Shown here: one piece after another, positions 51,003-58,411 of the stretch
Position numbering within the stretch: position 1 is the stretch's first letter
How the letters are laid out: each line of letters begins with the position of its first letter
Source of the DNA: SLSG01 sp964477035
GTDB lineage: Bacteria; Bacteroidota; Bacteroidia; Bacteroidales; UBA7960
NCBI GenBank assembly: GCA_964477035.1
Contig: CAYZCW010000007.1
Location: 62,001 to 126,000, forward strand
Length of the DNA: 64,000 nt
Direction: 5' to 3'
Notes under the pieces: generated by a model
The model's database searches: none
Seen by the model: only the letters and a program-made list of their open reading frames with translations
What the model was told of the DNA's origin: nothing
Position numbers and translations under genes: made by a program

Positions 51003-51683
51003 TTAGGAAAAACCGGGGAAACGGCCAATCAGTTGGTCGGAATGGCGGACGGATTTCTTCATCCACTCCAGCATCAGCGCCTGCTTTTCCCCTCCCGGAA
51101 GCGGCCAGTCTGCGCCGTCTTCTCTCAGGCGCCGGCTCAGGTGGTACAGGCAAATGGCCACCGATACGGAGATGTTGAAGCTTTCGGTGAACCCGCGCAT
51201 GGGAATGCGGACGAAGCCATCCGCCCTGTCCAGGGCCGCCTGGCTCAGCCCCTGCAACTCCGTACCGAACAACAGGGCCGTCTTCTGGTCGAGCGGCAAT
51301 TCCTCCAGCAGGCAATCGTCCCGGTGCGGGCTGGTGGCCACGAGGCGGTAGCCCTTGTTTTTCAACTGCCTCAGGCAGGTTTGTGTGTTTTCCCCTCCTT
51401 CCCTGTAATGGTGCAGGCTCAGCCATTTGGAGGCGCCCAGGGCCACTTCGGGGTTCACCTCAAAGGCGTTGCGGTTCTCAATGATGTGCACGTCCTGCAC
51501 CCCGAAGCACTCGCAGGAGCGCAGCACGGCGCTGGCGTTCTGGGGTTGGAAGATGTCTTCCAGCACGACGGTGATATAGCGGGTGCGTCCTTCCAGCACC
51601 TCCCGCATTCTCTTCAGACGCCTGGGGGTGATGAAGCCGGCCAGGTAGTCGATCAGTGGCTGTGGATCGGAAAGGGGGGTCAT
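51003..51683 (-). CDS. trmH: tRNA/rRNA 2'-O-methyltransferase, SpoU family (TrmH-like)
   Basis: This SPOUT methyltransferase has 226 residues. Motif 1 VVLEDIFQPQNASAVLRSCECFGVQDVHIIEN, motif 2 LFGTELQGLSQAALDRADGFVRIPM and motif 3 GFTESFNISVSVAICLYHL form the trefoil-knot active site with the catalytic Arg (R55) and the Asn/Ser of motif 3. The MRGFTESLN-type motif agrees with TrmH (Gm18 of tRNA). The start at 51683 overlaps the arginase-family stop by 4 bp. Confidence 0.9.
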   Translation of the reverse strand: MTPLSDPQPLIDYLAGFITPRRLKRMREVLEGRTRYITVVLEDIFQPQNASAVLRSCECFGVQDVHIIENRNAFEVNPEVALGASKWLSLHHYREGGENTQTCLRQLKNKGYRLVATSPHRDDCLLEELPLDQKTALLFGTELQGLSQAALDRADGFVRIPMRGFTESFNISVSVAICLYHLSRRLREDGADWPLPGGEKQALMLEWMKKSVRHSDQLIGRFPGFS

Positions 51684-52750
51684 GGGTTGTCGTCGGATGT
51701 GGATGTGCCCTTTTTTCCTGCCGAATGGATCATCATGCCCGCCATGCGGTAGAGCAGCCGGCAGGCCGTGCTGGTGTCCACCGGGCCGGTGCCTGCCTCC
51801 ACCAGGTCGGCCCCGATGATCTGCCGGCCCTGACGGACGAGGGTTTCCAGCAAATACAGGGCCTGATTGTAGGAGAGCCCCCCCGGGACCGGGGTGCCCG
51901 TGCCCGGGCAATGGGCCGGGTCCAGGCCGTCCAGGTCGAACGACACATAGACTTTTGGGGGCAATTCCCGCACGATATCCCGGCAGATTCGCTCCCAGGG
52001 TTCTCCCTGAAACAGCCTGGCTTGCAGCTCCTGGTCGAAGAAGGCCCTGATCCGCCGGGGATGCTCCCGGATCACCTGCATCTCTTCCGGGCAGAGTTCC
52101 CGCAGTCCCACCTGGACCAGCCTGTCCAGGCCTTTCAGCTCCAGGGCGTTGCGCATGATGGAGGCGTGGGAATGCGAAAAACCCTGGTAGCTCAGGCGCA
52201 GGTCGGCATGGGCGTCGATCTGCAGGATGCCCATGCCCGGCTCCCGCTCCGCCAGGGCCCGCAGAAGTCCCAGAGGGACGCTGTGCTCTCCTCCCAGCAC
52301 AAACGGAATCTGCCCCCGGTCCAGGTAGGCGAGGCATTTTTGCTTCAGCCGTTCGGCCAGGGCCTCCCCGGCCTGGTTCACTTCCCGGGCGATGCCGTCC
52401 ATGTCGGGGGATTCCCCCGCCCGGCCCCCGGTTTCCAGGAATCGGATGTATACGGAGGCCTTCTCACGCAGGTGCTTGTTCAGGGTGATGTCCTCCCGGG
52501 CAACCGCCTCCATGGCCATGCCCTCCCTCCAGGCGTCCGGCGCCAGGGGATCGAACAGGTCGATCTGGAAGGATTCGTCAAAGACCGCCTGGGGGGCCTG
52601 GGCGGTGCCCGCCTGCCTGGAGGTGGTCACATCCCACGGCACCGGGATAATGACCAGCCTGGCGCTGTCTGTCCCGAAGGGCAGGCCGAAGATATTGTTG
52701 TTCGTGTTGGCGACCCCGTCGGGGTCATATCCCTTGAGTGGCTCTTCCAT
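51680..52750 (-). CDS. Arginase/agmatinase/formiminoglutamase family enzyme
   Basis: This di-manganese ureohydrolase fold protein has 356 residues. The metal ligands are visible: GGEHS (H156), DAHAD (D179, H181, D183) and SFDLDGLDP (D272, D274). The N-terminal 115 residues are extended relative to arginase, as in the Bacteroidota agmatinase-like group. The substrate is uncertain (arginine, agmatine or formiminoglutamate). The start codon lies 3 bp from the T-run of the HU terminator. Confidence 0.88.
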   Translation of the reverse strand: MEEPLKGYDPDGVANTNNNIFGLPFGTDSARLVIIPVPWDVTTSRQAGTAQAPQAVFDESFQIDLFDPLAPDAWREGMAMEAVAREDITLNKHLREKASVYIRFLETGGRAGESPDMDGIAREVNQAGEALAERLKQKCLAYLDRGQIPFVLGGEHSVPLGLLRALAEREPGMGILQIDAHADLRLSYQGFSHSHASIMRNALELKGLDRLVQVGLRELCPEEMQVIREHPRRIRAFFDQELQARLFQGEPWERICRDIVRELPPKVYVSFDLDGLDPAHCPGTGTPVPGGLSYNQALYLLETLVRQGRQIIGADLVEAGTGPVDTSTACRLLYRMAGMMIHSAGKKGTSTSDDNP

Positions 52751-52751
52751 G

Positions 52752-52785
52752 ATAAAAAAAAAGCCCCGGTCCGTGCCGGAGCTTT
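52752..52785 (-). terminator. Rho-independent terminator of the HU gene
   Basis: A 10 bp stem with one wobble pair (52760-52769 with 52776-52785), a 6 nt loop and a T-run (52760-52754 on minus) follow the HU stop by 19 nt. The T-run ends 3 nt before the start codon of the arginase-family gene. Confidence 0.85.
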
Positions 52786-52804
52786 GAAATCATTTCCTTG
52801 CCAA

Positions 52805-53077
52805 TTACTTGATCAGCTTGGCAAGTTCGGCACCGGCCTTGAACTTGACCACCTTCTTGGCGGGAATGGTGATTTCCTTGCCAGACTGTGGGTTGCGGCC
52901 TTTGCGGGCTTCCCTCTTGGATACTGAGAATGATCCGAAACCAACGAGGGCAACTCTATCACCCTTCTTAAGGGCTTTGGTGGTGGCGCCGATGAATGCA
53001 TCCAGCGCTTTTTTGGCGTCAGCTTTGGTTAAGCCTGCTCCTGATGCAATGGCATCAATCAGTTCTGCTTTGTTCAT
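52805..53077 (-). CDS. HU-family DNA-binding protein
   Basis: This histone-like HU protein has 90 residues: MNKAELIDAIASGAGLTKADAKKALDAF, then the DNA-binding arm GFGSFSVSKREARKGRNPQSGKEITIPAKK and VKFKAGAELAKLI. It bends DNA and compacts the nucleoid. It stands alone between strong promoter and terminator signals, and an operator-like palindrome overlaps its promoter. Confidence 0.97.
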   Translation of the reverse strand: MNKAELIDAIASGAGLTKADAKKALDAFIGATTKALKKGDRVALVGFGSFSVSKREARKGRNPQSGKEITIPAKKVVKFKAGAELAKLIK

Positions 53078-53113
53078 CTTTTTAGGTTTTAGTTAAACGA
53101 GGATTAATTAGGC

Positions 53114-53131
53114 TTGCATTAATCAATGCAA
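53114..53131. promoter_or_regulatory. Operator-like palindrome at the HU promoter
   Basis: TTGCATTAATCAATGCAA has 7 bp arms (TTGCATT / AATGCAA) around a 4 bp centre. It overlaps the end of the -7 box and the predicted start of transcription, where a bound protein would block initiation. Confidence 0.5.
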
Positions 53132-53159
53132 ATATAGGCTAATTCTCAGGAAAAGCAAG
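53129..53159 (-). promoter_or_regulatory. Promoter of the HU gene
   Basis: On the minus strand TTG (53158-53156), a 19 nt spacer and TATATTTG (53136-53129) give a full Bacteroidota promoter. The start is expected near 53122, with a 45 nt leader. Confidence 0.65.
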
Positions 53160-53266
53160 TTTAAGCGCCGAAAAGTGCCGGTATTGTTGATAAATCCGGG
53201 ATTTTGTTAATAACTGCGGCCTGAAAGGCCCGTCATTACAGGGTTTTTGCTGGTTTGGCGATGCCT

Positions 53267-54238
53267 TCAGCCTGTCAGTAACGGATTACCGAAACGGAAA
53301 CCGCGCAGGAAAGCATCCGCGGGCATGGGCTTTTTGCCAGGCACCTGAAGCCCCTCCACGCGCACCCTGCCATCGGGGGTGGCAAAGGCCAGCACCTCCC
53401 GGTTGTCGGTCAGCAGGGTCCCTGCAGGATAGCCGGTGGGACCGGGCTCGAATCGGGCTGAGAGGATCTTCATGGGCTGGATGCTGCCCGGCCGGAGAGG
53501 GGCTTCGCACCAGGCTCCGGGCTGGGGGGACAGTCCCCGTATCCGGCGGACCACCTCCCGGCCGGGCCGCTGCCAGTCGATCAGGCAGTCCTCCCGGTGG
53601 ATCTTGGGTGCTGGCTTGAGCGGCTCCCCGGGCAGCATGAACTGCTCCTGGTCCACCGCCGTGGCCTCTCCCGTGGCCAGGGCGTCGATGGTCCGGCGGA
53701 TGATGGCTGCGGCCGCAGGTTTTATTTTTTCATGCAGGGAGCCGGCGGTTTCGTCTTCATCGACCGGAATGGCTTCCCTGAAAAGGATCCTGCCGGTGTC
53801 GATCCGGCGGTCGAGCAGGAAGGTCGTGACCCCCGTTTCGGTTTCCCCGTTGATGATCACATGGTTGATGGGTGCGGCCCCCCTGTACTGGGGCAGCAGG
53901 GAGGCGTGCATGTTGAAGGTCCCCAGGGGGGGCAGCTCCCAGACGGATTCGGGCAGCATGCGGAAGGCCACGACCACCTGCAGTTGCGGTTTCAGATCCT
54001 TGAGGGCTTCGATGAATTCAGGTGATTTCAGGTTAAGGGGCTGCAGGAGGGGAAGGCCCCGGTCGAGGGCGGTTTGTTTGACGGCGGACTGCCTGATCTT
54101 GCGGCCGCGGCCGGCCGGTTTGTCGGCGGCGGTGACCACCCCGGCAATATGATACCCTTCCCTGCAGAGGGAATCCAGGCAATGGGCAGCCAGTTCGGGC
54201 GTGCCCATAAAGACAATGCGCAATTTCTTCGGATCCAT
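53267..54238 (-). CDS. fmt: Methionyl-tRNA formyltransferase
   Basis: It formylates initiator Met-tRNA using 10-formyl-THF. It is 323 residues long. The N-terminal formyltransferase domain carries VFMGTPELAAHCLDSL and NMHASLLPQYRGAAPINHVIINGETETGVT with catalytic N109, H111 and D147 (DRRIDTG). The C-terminal OB-like domain includes VRRIRGLSPQPGAWCEA. It lies 13 bp downstream of ribH on the same strand. Confidence 0.97.
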   Translation of the reverse strand: MDPKKLRIVFMGTPELAAHCLDSLCREGYHIAGVVTAADKPAGRGRKIRQSAVKQTALDRGLPLLQPLNLKSPEFIEALKDLKPQLQVVVAFRMLPESVWELPPLGTFNMHASLLPQYRGAAPINHVIINGETETGVTTFLLDRRIDTGRILFREAIPVDEDETAGSLHEKIKPAAAAIIRRTIDALATGEATAVDQEQFMLPGEPLKPAPKIHREDCLIDWQRPGREVVRRIRGLSPQPGAWCEAPLRPGSIQPMKILSARFEPGPTGYPAGTLLTDNREVLAFATPDGRVRVEGLQVPGKKPMPADAFLRGFRFGNPLLTG

Positions 54239-54251
54239 GCTTTGGTCCGTC

Positions 54252-54758
54252 TTACAGGCCGCGTCCCTGTCTCAGCTGTCTTTTCAGGGCCGCCATTTTG
54301 ATGGCCGTGACGGCGGCTTCGTCCCCTTTGTTCCCGTGTTTGCCCCCGGCCCGTTCTTCGGCCTGTTGCATCGTGTCGGTGGTCAGCACGCCGAAAACGA
54401 CGGGGGTCAGGGTTGCGGCCGCCAGGTCTGTGCAGCCCTGGGCCACGGCCTGGGCGATGAATTCAAAATGCCTGGTCTCCCCCTGGATCACGCAACCCAG
54501 GCAGATGACCGCCTCAGGCTGCAGGGCATCAATCAACAGGGCGGCCGCTCCGGGGAGCTCAAAGCTGCCGGGCACGTAATGCACCGGGACCGCATCCCGT
54601 GCAAGCCCATGGGCCTCCAGGGTACGCAAGGTGCCTTCCAGCAAGGCCTGGGTAACGCCCGGGTTCCACTCGGCCACTGCCACGGCGATTTTCATCCCCG
54701 CGGCATCGGGCACGGAGGCCGGCTGGTAGACAGAAAGGTTTTTCTTCTTGTCGGCCAT
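54252..54758 (-). CDS. ribH: 6,7-Dimethyl-8-ribityllumazine synthase
   Basis: This is the penultimate enzyme of riboflavin synthesis, 168 residues. IAVAVAEWNPGVTQALLEG is the substrate-binding start, VHYVPGSFELPGAAALL the loop, and GCVIQGETRHFEFIAQAVAQG holds the catalytic His. FGVLTTDTMQQAEERAGGKHGNKGDEAAVTAI completes the family signature. It is between the TPR gene (9 bp) and fmt (13 bp). Confidence 0.97.
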   Translation of the reverse strand: MADKKKNLSVYQPASVPDAAGMKIAVAVAEWNPGVTQALLEGTLRTLEAHGLARDAVPVHYVPGSFELPGAAALLIDALQPEAVICLGCVIQGETRHFEFIAQAVAQGCTDLAAATLTPVVFGVLTTDTMQQAEERAGGKHGNKGDEAAVTAIKMAALKRQLRQGRGL

Positions 54759-54767
54759 GGCGGGGTT

Positions 54768-55457
54768 CTATTGGCTGGCCTTCGCCCGGGCAATATAGCG
54801 GTCGATGTTGCGACCCTCTGCCGAGTTCCTGTATTCCTTCTCGATGCGCTCAAAAAGGCGCAATGCCTCCTGGGGCTGCCCCATCTCTTCGAACAGCAAA
54901 CCGGCCTTGAACAGGAACATGGGCGTGGTCAGCTCGTTGGGCTTGAAGCGGTAAGCCTTGCGGTAATAACGGGAAGCCTGTTCCAGTTCGCCGAGCTCCA
55001 CATAGGCATCCCCCGTGGCCCCGTAAGCCATGGCCCCCAAAATATTGTCCCGGCCGCGGAAGCGGTTCAGCTGCTCGATGGCCTCTTCGTATTCGCCCAG
55101 GTTCAGCAGGCTGATCCCGGCATAATAGCGGGACAGGTTGGCCGACCTGGTCAGGCGGTAATCATCCATGACGTCCAGAAAACCCGGATACGTGCCATCC
55201 CCTTCCAGGGCCAGTTCGTAATCGCCCTGCTCAAAGTATTTCTCCGCCATGAAAAGTTCCGCACGCGCCTCCCGTTCCCGGGGAGCCAGAATGAAACGGG
55301 TGTATCCGATATAGCCTGCGATGACCAGCACGATGACCGCCACGGCCCACACGATGGTGTTCTGGTTCCGCTCGATGAACTGTTCGGATTTGCTGAGCGC
55401 CTCTTCGACGGCCACGATATTCTTGTCTTCCTGCGATTTTCTGGTTTTCTTTGACAT
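54768..55457 (-). CDS. Single-pass membrane TPR protein (YfgM-like)
   Basis: It has 229 residues from the ATG at 55457. A charged N-terminus precedes one membrane helix (TIVWAVAVIVLVIAGYIGYTRFI, about 34-56). The periplasmic part has TPR-like helices: AELFMAEKYFEQGDYELALEG, YYAGISLLNLGEYEEAIEQLN, AYGATGDAYVELGELEQASRYYRKAYRFK and FKAGLLFEEMGQPQEALRLFERIEKEY. The topology matches YfgM, a SecYEG/PpiD-associated chaperone, but the role here is unproven. It heads the operon with ribH and fmt. Confidence 0.85.
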   Translation of the reverse strand: MSKKTRKSQEDKNIVAVEEALSKSEQFIERNQNTIVWAVAVIVLVIAGYIGYTRFILAPREREARAELFMAEKYFEQGDYELALEGDGTYPGFLDVMDDYRLTRSANLSRYYAGISLLNLGEYEEAIEQLNRFRGRDNILGAMAYGATGDAYVELGELEQASRYYRKAYRFKPNELTTPMFLFKAGLLFEEMGQPQEALRLFERIEKEYRNSAEGRNIDRYIARAKASQ

Positions 55458-55478
55458 AATCTTATGGAATTTAGGCTG

Positions 55479-55486
55479 CAAAATTA
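55479..55486 (-). promoter_or_regulatory. Candidate -7 box of the TPR-ribH-fmt operon
   Basis: TAATTTTG on the minus strand (55486-55479) predicts a start near 55472 and a 15 nt leader. The nearest TTTG is only 11 nt upstream, so the -33 element is unclear. Confidence 0.4.
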
Positions 55487-55493
55487 GTTTTTT

Positions 55494-55528
55494 TTTGCAA
55501 ACCAGCCCCGTGTTTTATTATAATTTTG
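55494..55528 (+). promoter_or_regulatory. Candidate promoter of the beta-helix lipoprotein gene
   Basis: TTTG (55494-55497), a 23 nt spacer and TAATTTTG (55521-55528) predict a start near 55535 and a 53 nt leader. The region is divergent and overlaps the TPR gene promoter. Confidence 0.4.
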
Positions 55529-55587
55529 GCATACCAGAAGGCGCCCGGCGGGCGTTAGTCAACCGGACGCCCGCATCAAATGAATTA

Positions 55588-57057
55588 ATGACCATGCACA
55601 AGAGGATTCTGTACGGCATCATCCCGGCCCTGCTTCTCCTGGCTTCGGCCTTCTACTCCTGCCGGGACGATGGTTTCGACACCGATCCGGCCATCCGGCT
55701 GGGGTTCTCGGCCGACTCCCTCTTGTTTGACACGGTCTTTACCTCGGTGGGCTCCTCCACGCGCTCCTTCCTGGTCTATAACGACCACAACCGCCGGGTG
55801 AACATCTCTTCGGTGGAGCTGGCCGGCGGGGCGGGCTCCTTTTTCCGGGTCAACGTGGATGGCCGTGCCGGCACCGTGGTCCGCGATGTGGAACTTGGGG
55901 CCCGCGACAGCCTGTTTGTCTTTGTGGAGGTCACGGTGGACCCGGTGAACCAGTCCCTGCCGCTGGTCATTGCGGACAGCCTGGTGTTTCATATCAACAA
56001 CCAGGTGCAGGACGTGAAGCTGGTGGCCTGGGGGCAGGATGCCCGCTTTATACGGCCCAATTACGCCGATCCGGACAGCGGGATACAGTACCACCTGTTC
56101 GAGGAAGACGTGACCTGGGATGCCGGCATGCCCTACGTGGTTTACGGACTGGCCGTGGTGGCGCCCGACCGCACCCTGACCGTGGAGGAGGGCACGCGGG
56201 TGCATTTTCACAACAACGCCAGCCTGATCTTTCTGGAACGCTCCTCCCTGAAGGTGCGGGGGACGGCGGAGCAGCCGGTCAGCTTCCAGGGAGACCGCCT
56301 CGAGTCCTTTTATTCGGAGGTGCCCGGCCAGTGGGGACGCATCTGGCTCACTGCCACCAGCAGGGACCATGAGATCGATTATGCCATCATCAAGAACGGC
56401 ACGGTGGGACTGCATGTCGACACCCTCGGCAGTGTGACCCGTCCGACGCTGACCATCCGCAACAGCGTGATCCGCAACATGAGCCTGGTCGGCCTGCTGG
56501 CCCAGGGCAGCCATGTGCGGGCCGAGAACCTGATCATCGGGAACTGCGGGGAGCACACCCTGCTGCTGGCCCTTGGTGGCAGGTACGATTTCAGGCACTG
56601 CACCTTCGCCAATTACTACAACCTGCCCAACAGCCCCATCCGGCGAACCCCTTCCATCGTGCTGAACAACTATTACGAGGATGCCGACGGGACCATCCGG
56701 GTCCGGGAACTGGAACAGGCGTTTTTCGGCAACAGCATCCTGTACGGCTCCCTGCAGGAGGAGCTGGCCTTCGATTTCCATCCGGGGACCAGCCCTTCTT
56801 ATGTGTTTGACCACTGCCTGGTCAGGACCCAGCACCAGACCACGGGCAATCCCTGGCCCTACGTGCTGGTGAACCAGAACCCCCGCTTCAACGCATCCAA
56901 CACGGGCGACTACCGTTTGCTGGAGGACTCCCCGGCCATCGGGGCGGGCAGCCAGCAGATTGCTGAAGGGGTGCCCCTGGATCTGCTGGGACAGCCGCGC
57001 TTGCAGCGTCCCGACCTGGGCGCCCTGCAGTACCATCCGATAGAAGAGGAAAAATAA
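55588..57057 (+). CDS. Right-handed beta-helix lipoprotein
   Basis: This 489-residue protein starts at 55588 (or 55594). The signal peptide RILYGIIPALLLLASAFYSC ends at C25, a probable lipidation site, so the protein is likely in the outer membrane or periplasm. The first 180 residues form beta-rich repeats. The rest is a parallel beta-helix of the pectate-lyase-like type (TVEEGTRVHFHNNASLIFLERSSLKVRGTAEQPVSF...IRNSVIRNMSLVGLLAQGSHVRAENLIIGN). The C-terminus DLGALQYH is the usual end of these proteins. It may bind or cleave polysaccharide, or be structural. Confidence 0.82.
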   Translation: MTMHKRILYGIIPALLLLASAFYSCRDDGFDTDPAIRLGFSADSLLFDTVFTSVGSSTRSFLVYNDHNRRVNISSVELAGGAGSFFRVNVDGRAGTVVRDVELGARDSLFVFVEVTVDPVNQSLPLVIADSLVFHINNQVQDVKLVAWGQDARFIRPNYADPDSGIQYHLFEEDVTWDAGMPYVVYGLAVVAPDRTLTVEEGTRVHFHNNASLIFLERSSLKVRGTAEQPVSFQGDRLESFYSEVPGQWGRIWLTATSRDHEIDYAIIKNGTVGLHVDTLGSVTRPTLTIRNSVIRNMSLVGLLAQGSHVRAENLIIGNCGEHTLLLALGGRYDFRHCTFANYYNLPNSPIRRTPSIVLNNYYEDADGTIRVRELEQAFFGNSILYGSLQEELAFDFHPGTSPSYVFDHCLVRTQHQTTGNPWPYVLVNQNPRFNASNTGDYRLLEDSPAIGAGSQQIAEGVPLDLLGQPRLQRPDLGALQYHPIEEEK

Positions 57058-57075
57058 TGGTTCCCGGCCACCGGC

Positions 57076-57951
57076 TCAGGCCGTTTGCATGACCTCCTTC
57101 ATCCTTTTGCCGATCTCCGCCGGGGAGTCCACATAGTGTACCCCGCATTCCAGCAGGATCTGCTTCTTGGCTTCGGCCGTGTCGTCCTTTCCTCCGATGA
57201 TGGCGCCGGCATGGCCCATGGTGCGGCCTTTGGGTGCGGTGGCGCCCGCAATGAAGCTGACCACCGGCTTGGTGCCGTGGTCGCGGATGTACCGGGCGGC
57301 CTCCGCCTCCATGCCACCCCCTATCTCGCCGATCATGATGATGCCTTCGGTCCCGGGGTCGTTCATGAACAGCTCCACCGCCTCCTTCATGGTGGTCCCC
57401 GGGATGGGGTCGCCCCCGATCCCGATGCAGGTGGACTGGCCCAGCCCGGCCTTGGTGACCTGGTCCACCGCCTCATAGGTCAGCGTGCCCGAGCGGGACA
57501 CGATGCCGATCGTGCCGGGGGTGTGGATGAATCCGGGCATGATGCCCACCTTGGCCTCTCCCGGGGTGATCACCCCGGGGCAGTTGGGGCCGACCAGGCG
57601 GGCCGGCTTGCCCTGGAGGTATTCCTTCACGCGCACCATGTCCTGCACGGGGATGCCTTCGGTGATGCAGACGATCAGCCCGATGCCGGCTGATGCCGCC
57701 TCCATGATGGCGTCGGCGGCAAAGGCGGGAGGCACGAAGATCACGCTGACATCGGCTCCGGCCTGCCGGACGGCTTCTTCCACGCTGTTGAACACGGGCA
57801 GGTCCAGGTGGGTCTGCCCGCCCTTGCCGGGGGTGACGCCCCCGATTACCTTCGTGCCGTATTCGATCATCTGGGTGGCATGAAAAGTGCCCTCAGAGCC
57901 GGTGAAGCCCTGCACCACCACCCTGGAATCCTTGTTAACCAGTACACTCAT
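57076..57951 (-). CDS. sucD: Succinyl-CoA synthetase alpha subunit
   Basis: This ADP/GDP-forming ligase subunit has 291 residues. It binds CoA through GFTGSEGTFHA and contains the phospho-His in MGHAGAII (H247), GPNCPGVITP and SRSGTLTYEA. The reaction is succinyl-CoA + Pi + NDP to succinate + CoA + NTP. The beta subunit gene (sucC) is not adjacent in the window, which is unusual since sucC and sucD are often paired. It is convergent with the lipoprotein gene. Confidence 0.96.
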   Translation of the reverse strand: MSVLVNKDSRVVVQGFTGSEGTFHATQMIEYGTKVIGGVTPGKGGQTHLDLPVFNSVEEAVRQAGADVSVIFVPPAFAADAIMEAASAGIGLIVCITEGIPVQDMVRVKEYLQGKPARLVGPNCPGVITPGEAKVGIMPGFIHTPGTIGIVSRSGTLTYEAVDQVTKAGLGQSTCIGIGGDPIPGTTMKEAVELFMNDPGTEGIIMIGEIGGGMEAEAARYIRDHGTKPVVSFIAGATAPKGRTMGHAGAIIGGKDDTAEAKKQILLECGVHYVDSPAEIGKRMKEVMQTA

Positions 57952-57988
57952 AATGTTTTGCTTGGGTCGGACTTGGGAAAAATATTGT

Positions 57989-57996
57989 CAAATATA
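57989..57996 (-). promoter_or_regulatory. Candidate -7 box of sucD
   Basis: TATATTTG on the minus strand (57996-57989) predicts a start near 57982 and a 31 nt leader. The -33 element is weak. Confidence 0.4.
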
Positions 57997-58005
57997 ATCA
58001 ATCCC

Positions 58006-58036
58006 TTTGATTCTTTCCGTCGGATGCGTAATTTCG
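58006..58036 (+). promoter_or_regulatory. Promoter of the thiamine-binding protein gene
   Basis: TTTG (58006-58009), a 19 nt spacer and TAATTTCG (58029-58036; one mismatch) give a start near 58043, 20 nt ahead of the ATG. It is divergent from sucD. Confidence 0.5.
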
Positions 58037-58062
58037 GTCAGACAACCCAAAAGAGACTGAAC

Positions 58063-58374
58063 ATGTCCGTCCTGCTTGAATTTTCCATGTTTCCCACCGA
58101 CAAGGGAGAAAGCGTCAGTCCCTATGTAAGCCGCATCATTGCGATGGTGCGGGACAGCGGTCTGGAGTACCGCCTGACCCCCATGGGAACCGTGGTCGAG
58201 GCCGATACCCTGGAGGAGGTGCTTGCCCTGGTTGGCAGGGCCTATGCCTGCCTTGAGCCCGACTGCCGGAGGGTGTACTCCAGCCTCAAGCTGGACATCC
58301 GCAAGGGACCTGCCGGGCGCTTGCAGGACAAGCTAAGGGCGGTGGAGGAGAGGATCGGCAAAGTCAGCACCTGA
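58063..58374 (+). CDS. MTH1187/YkoF-family thiamine-binding-like protein
   Basis: This small ferredoxin-fold protein has 103 residues. MSVLLEFSMFPTDKGESVSPYVSRIIAMVRDSGLEYRLTPMGTVVEADTLEEVL is the MTH1187 family pattern (E..M.P.....S.SPYV). Family members bind thiamine or hydroxymethylpyrimidine, usually as dimers of tetramers. The ATG at 58063 was chosen because the frame upstream overlaps sucD. mnmE follows after 37 bp. Confidence 0.88.
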   Translation: MSVLLEFSMFPTDKGESVSPYVSRIIAMVRDSGLEYRLTPMGTVVEADTLEEVLALVGRAYACLEPDCRRVYSSLKLDIRKGPAGRLQDKLRAVEERIGKVST

Positions 58375-58411
58375 ACGGGCCTGGTCCCGGGGGGATAAAC
58401 CATACAGGATC

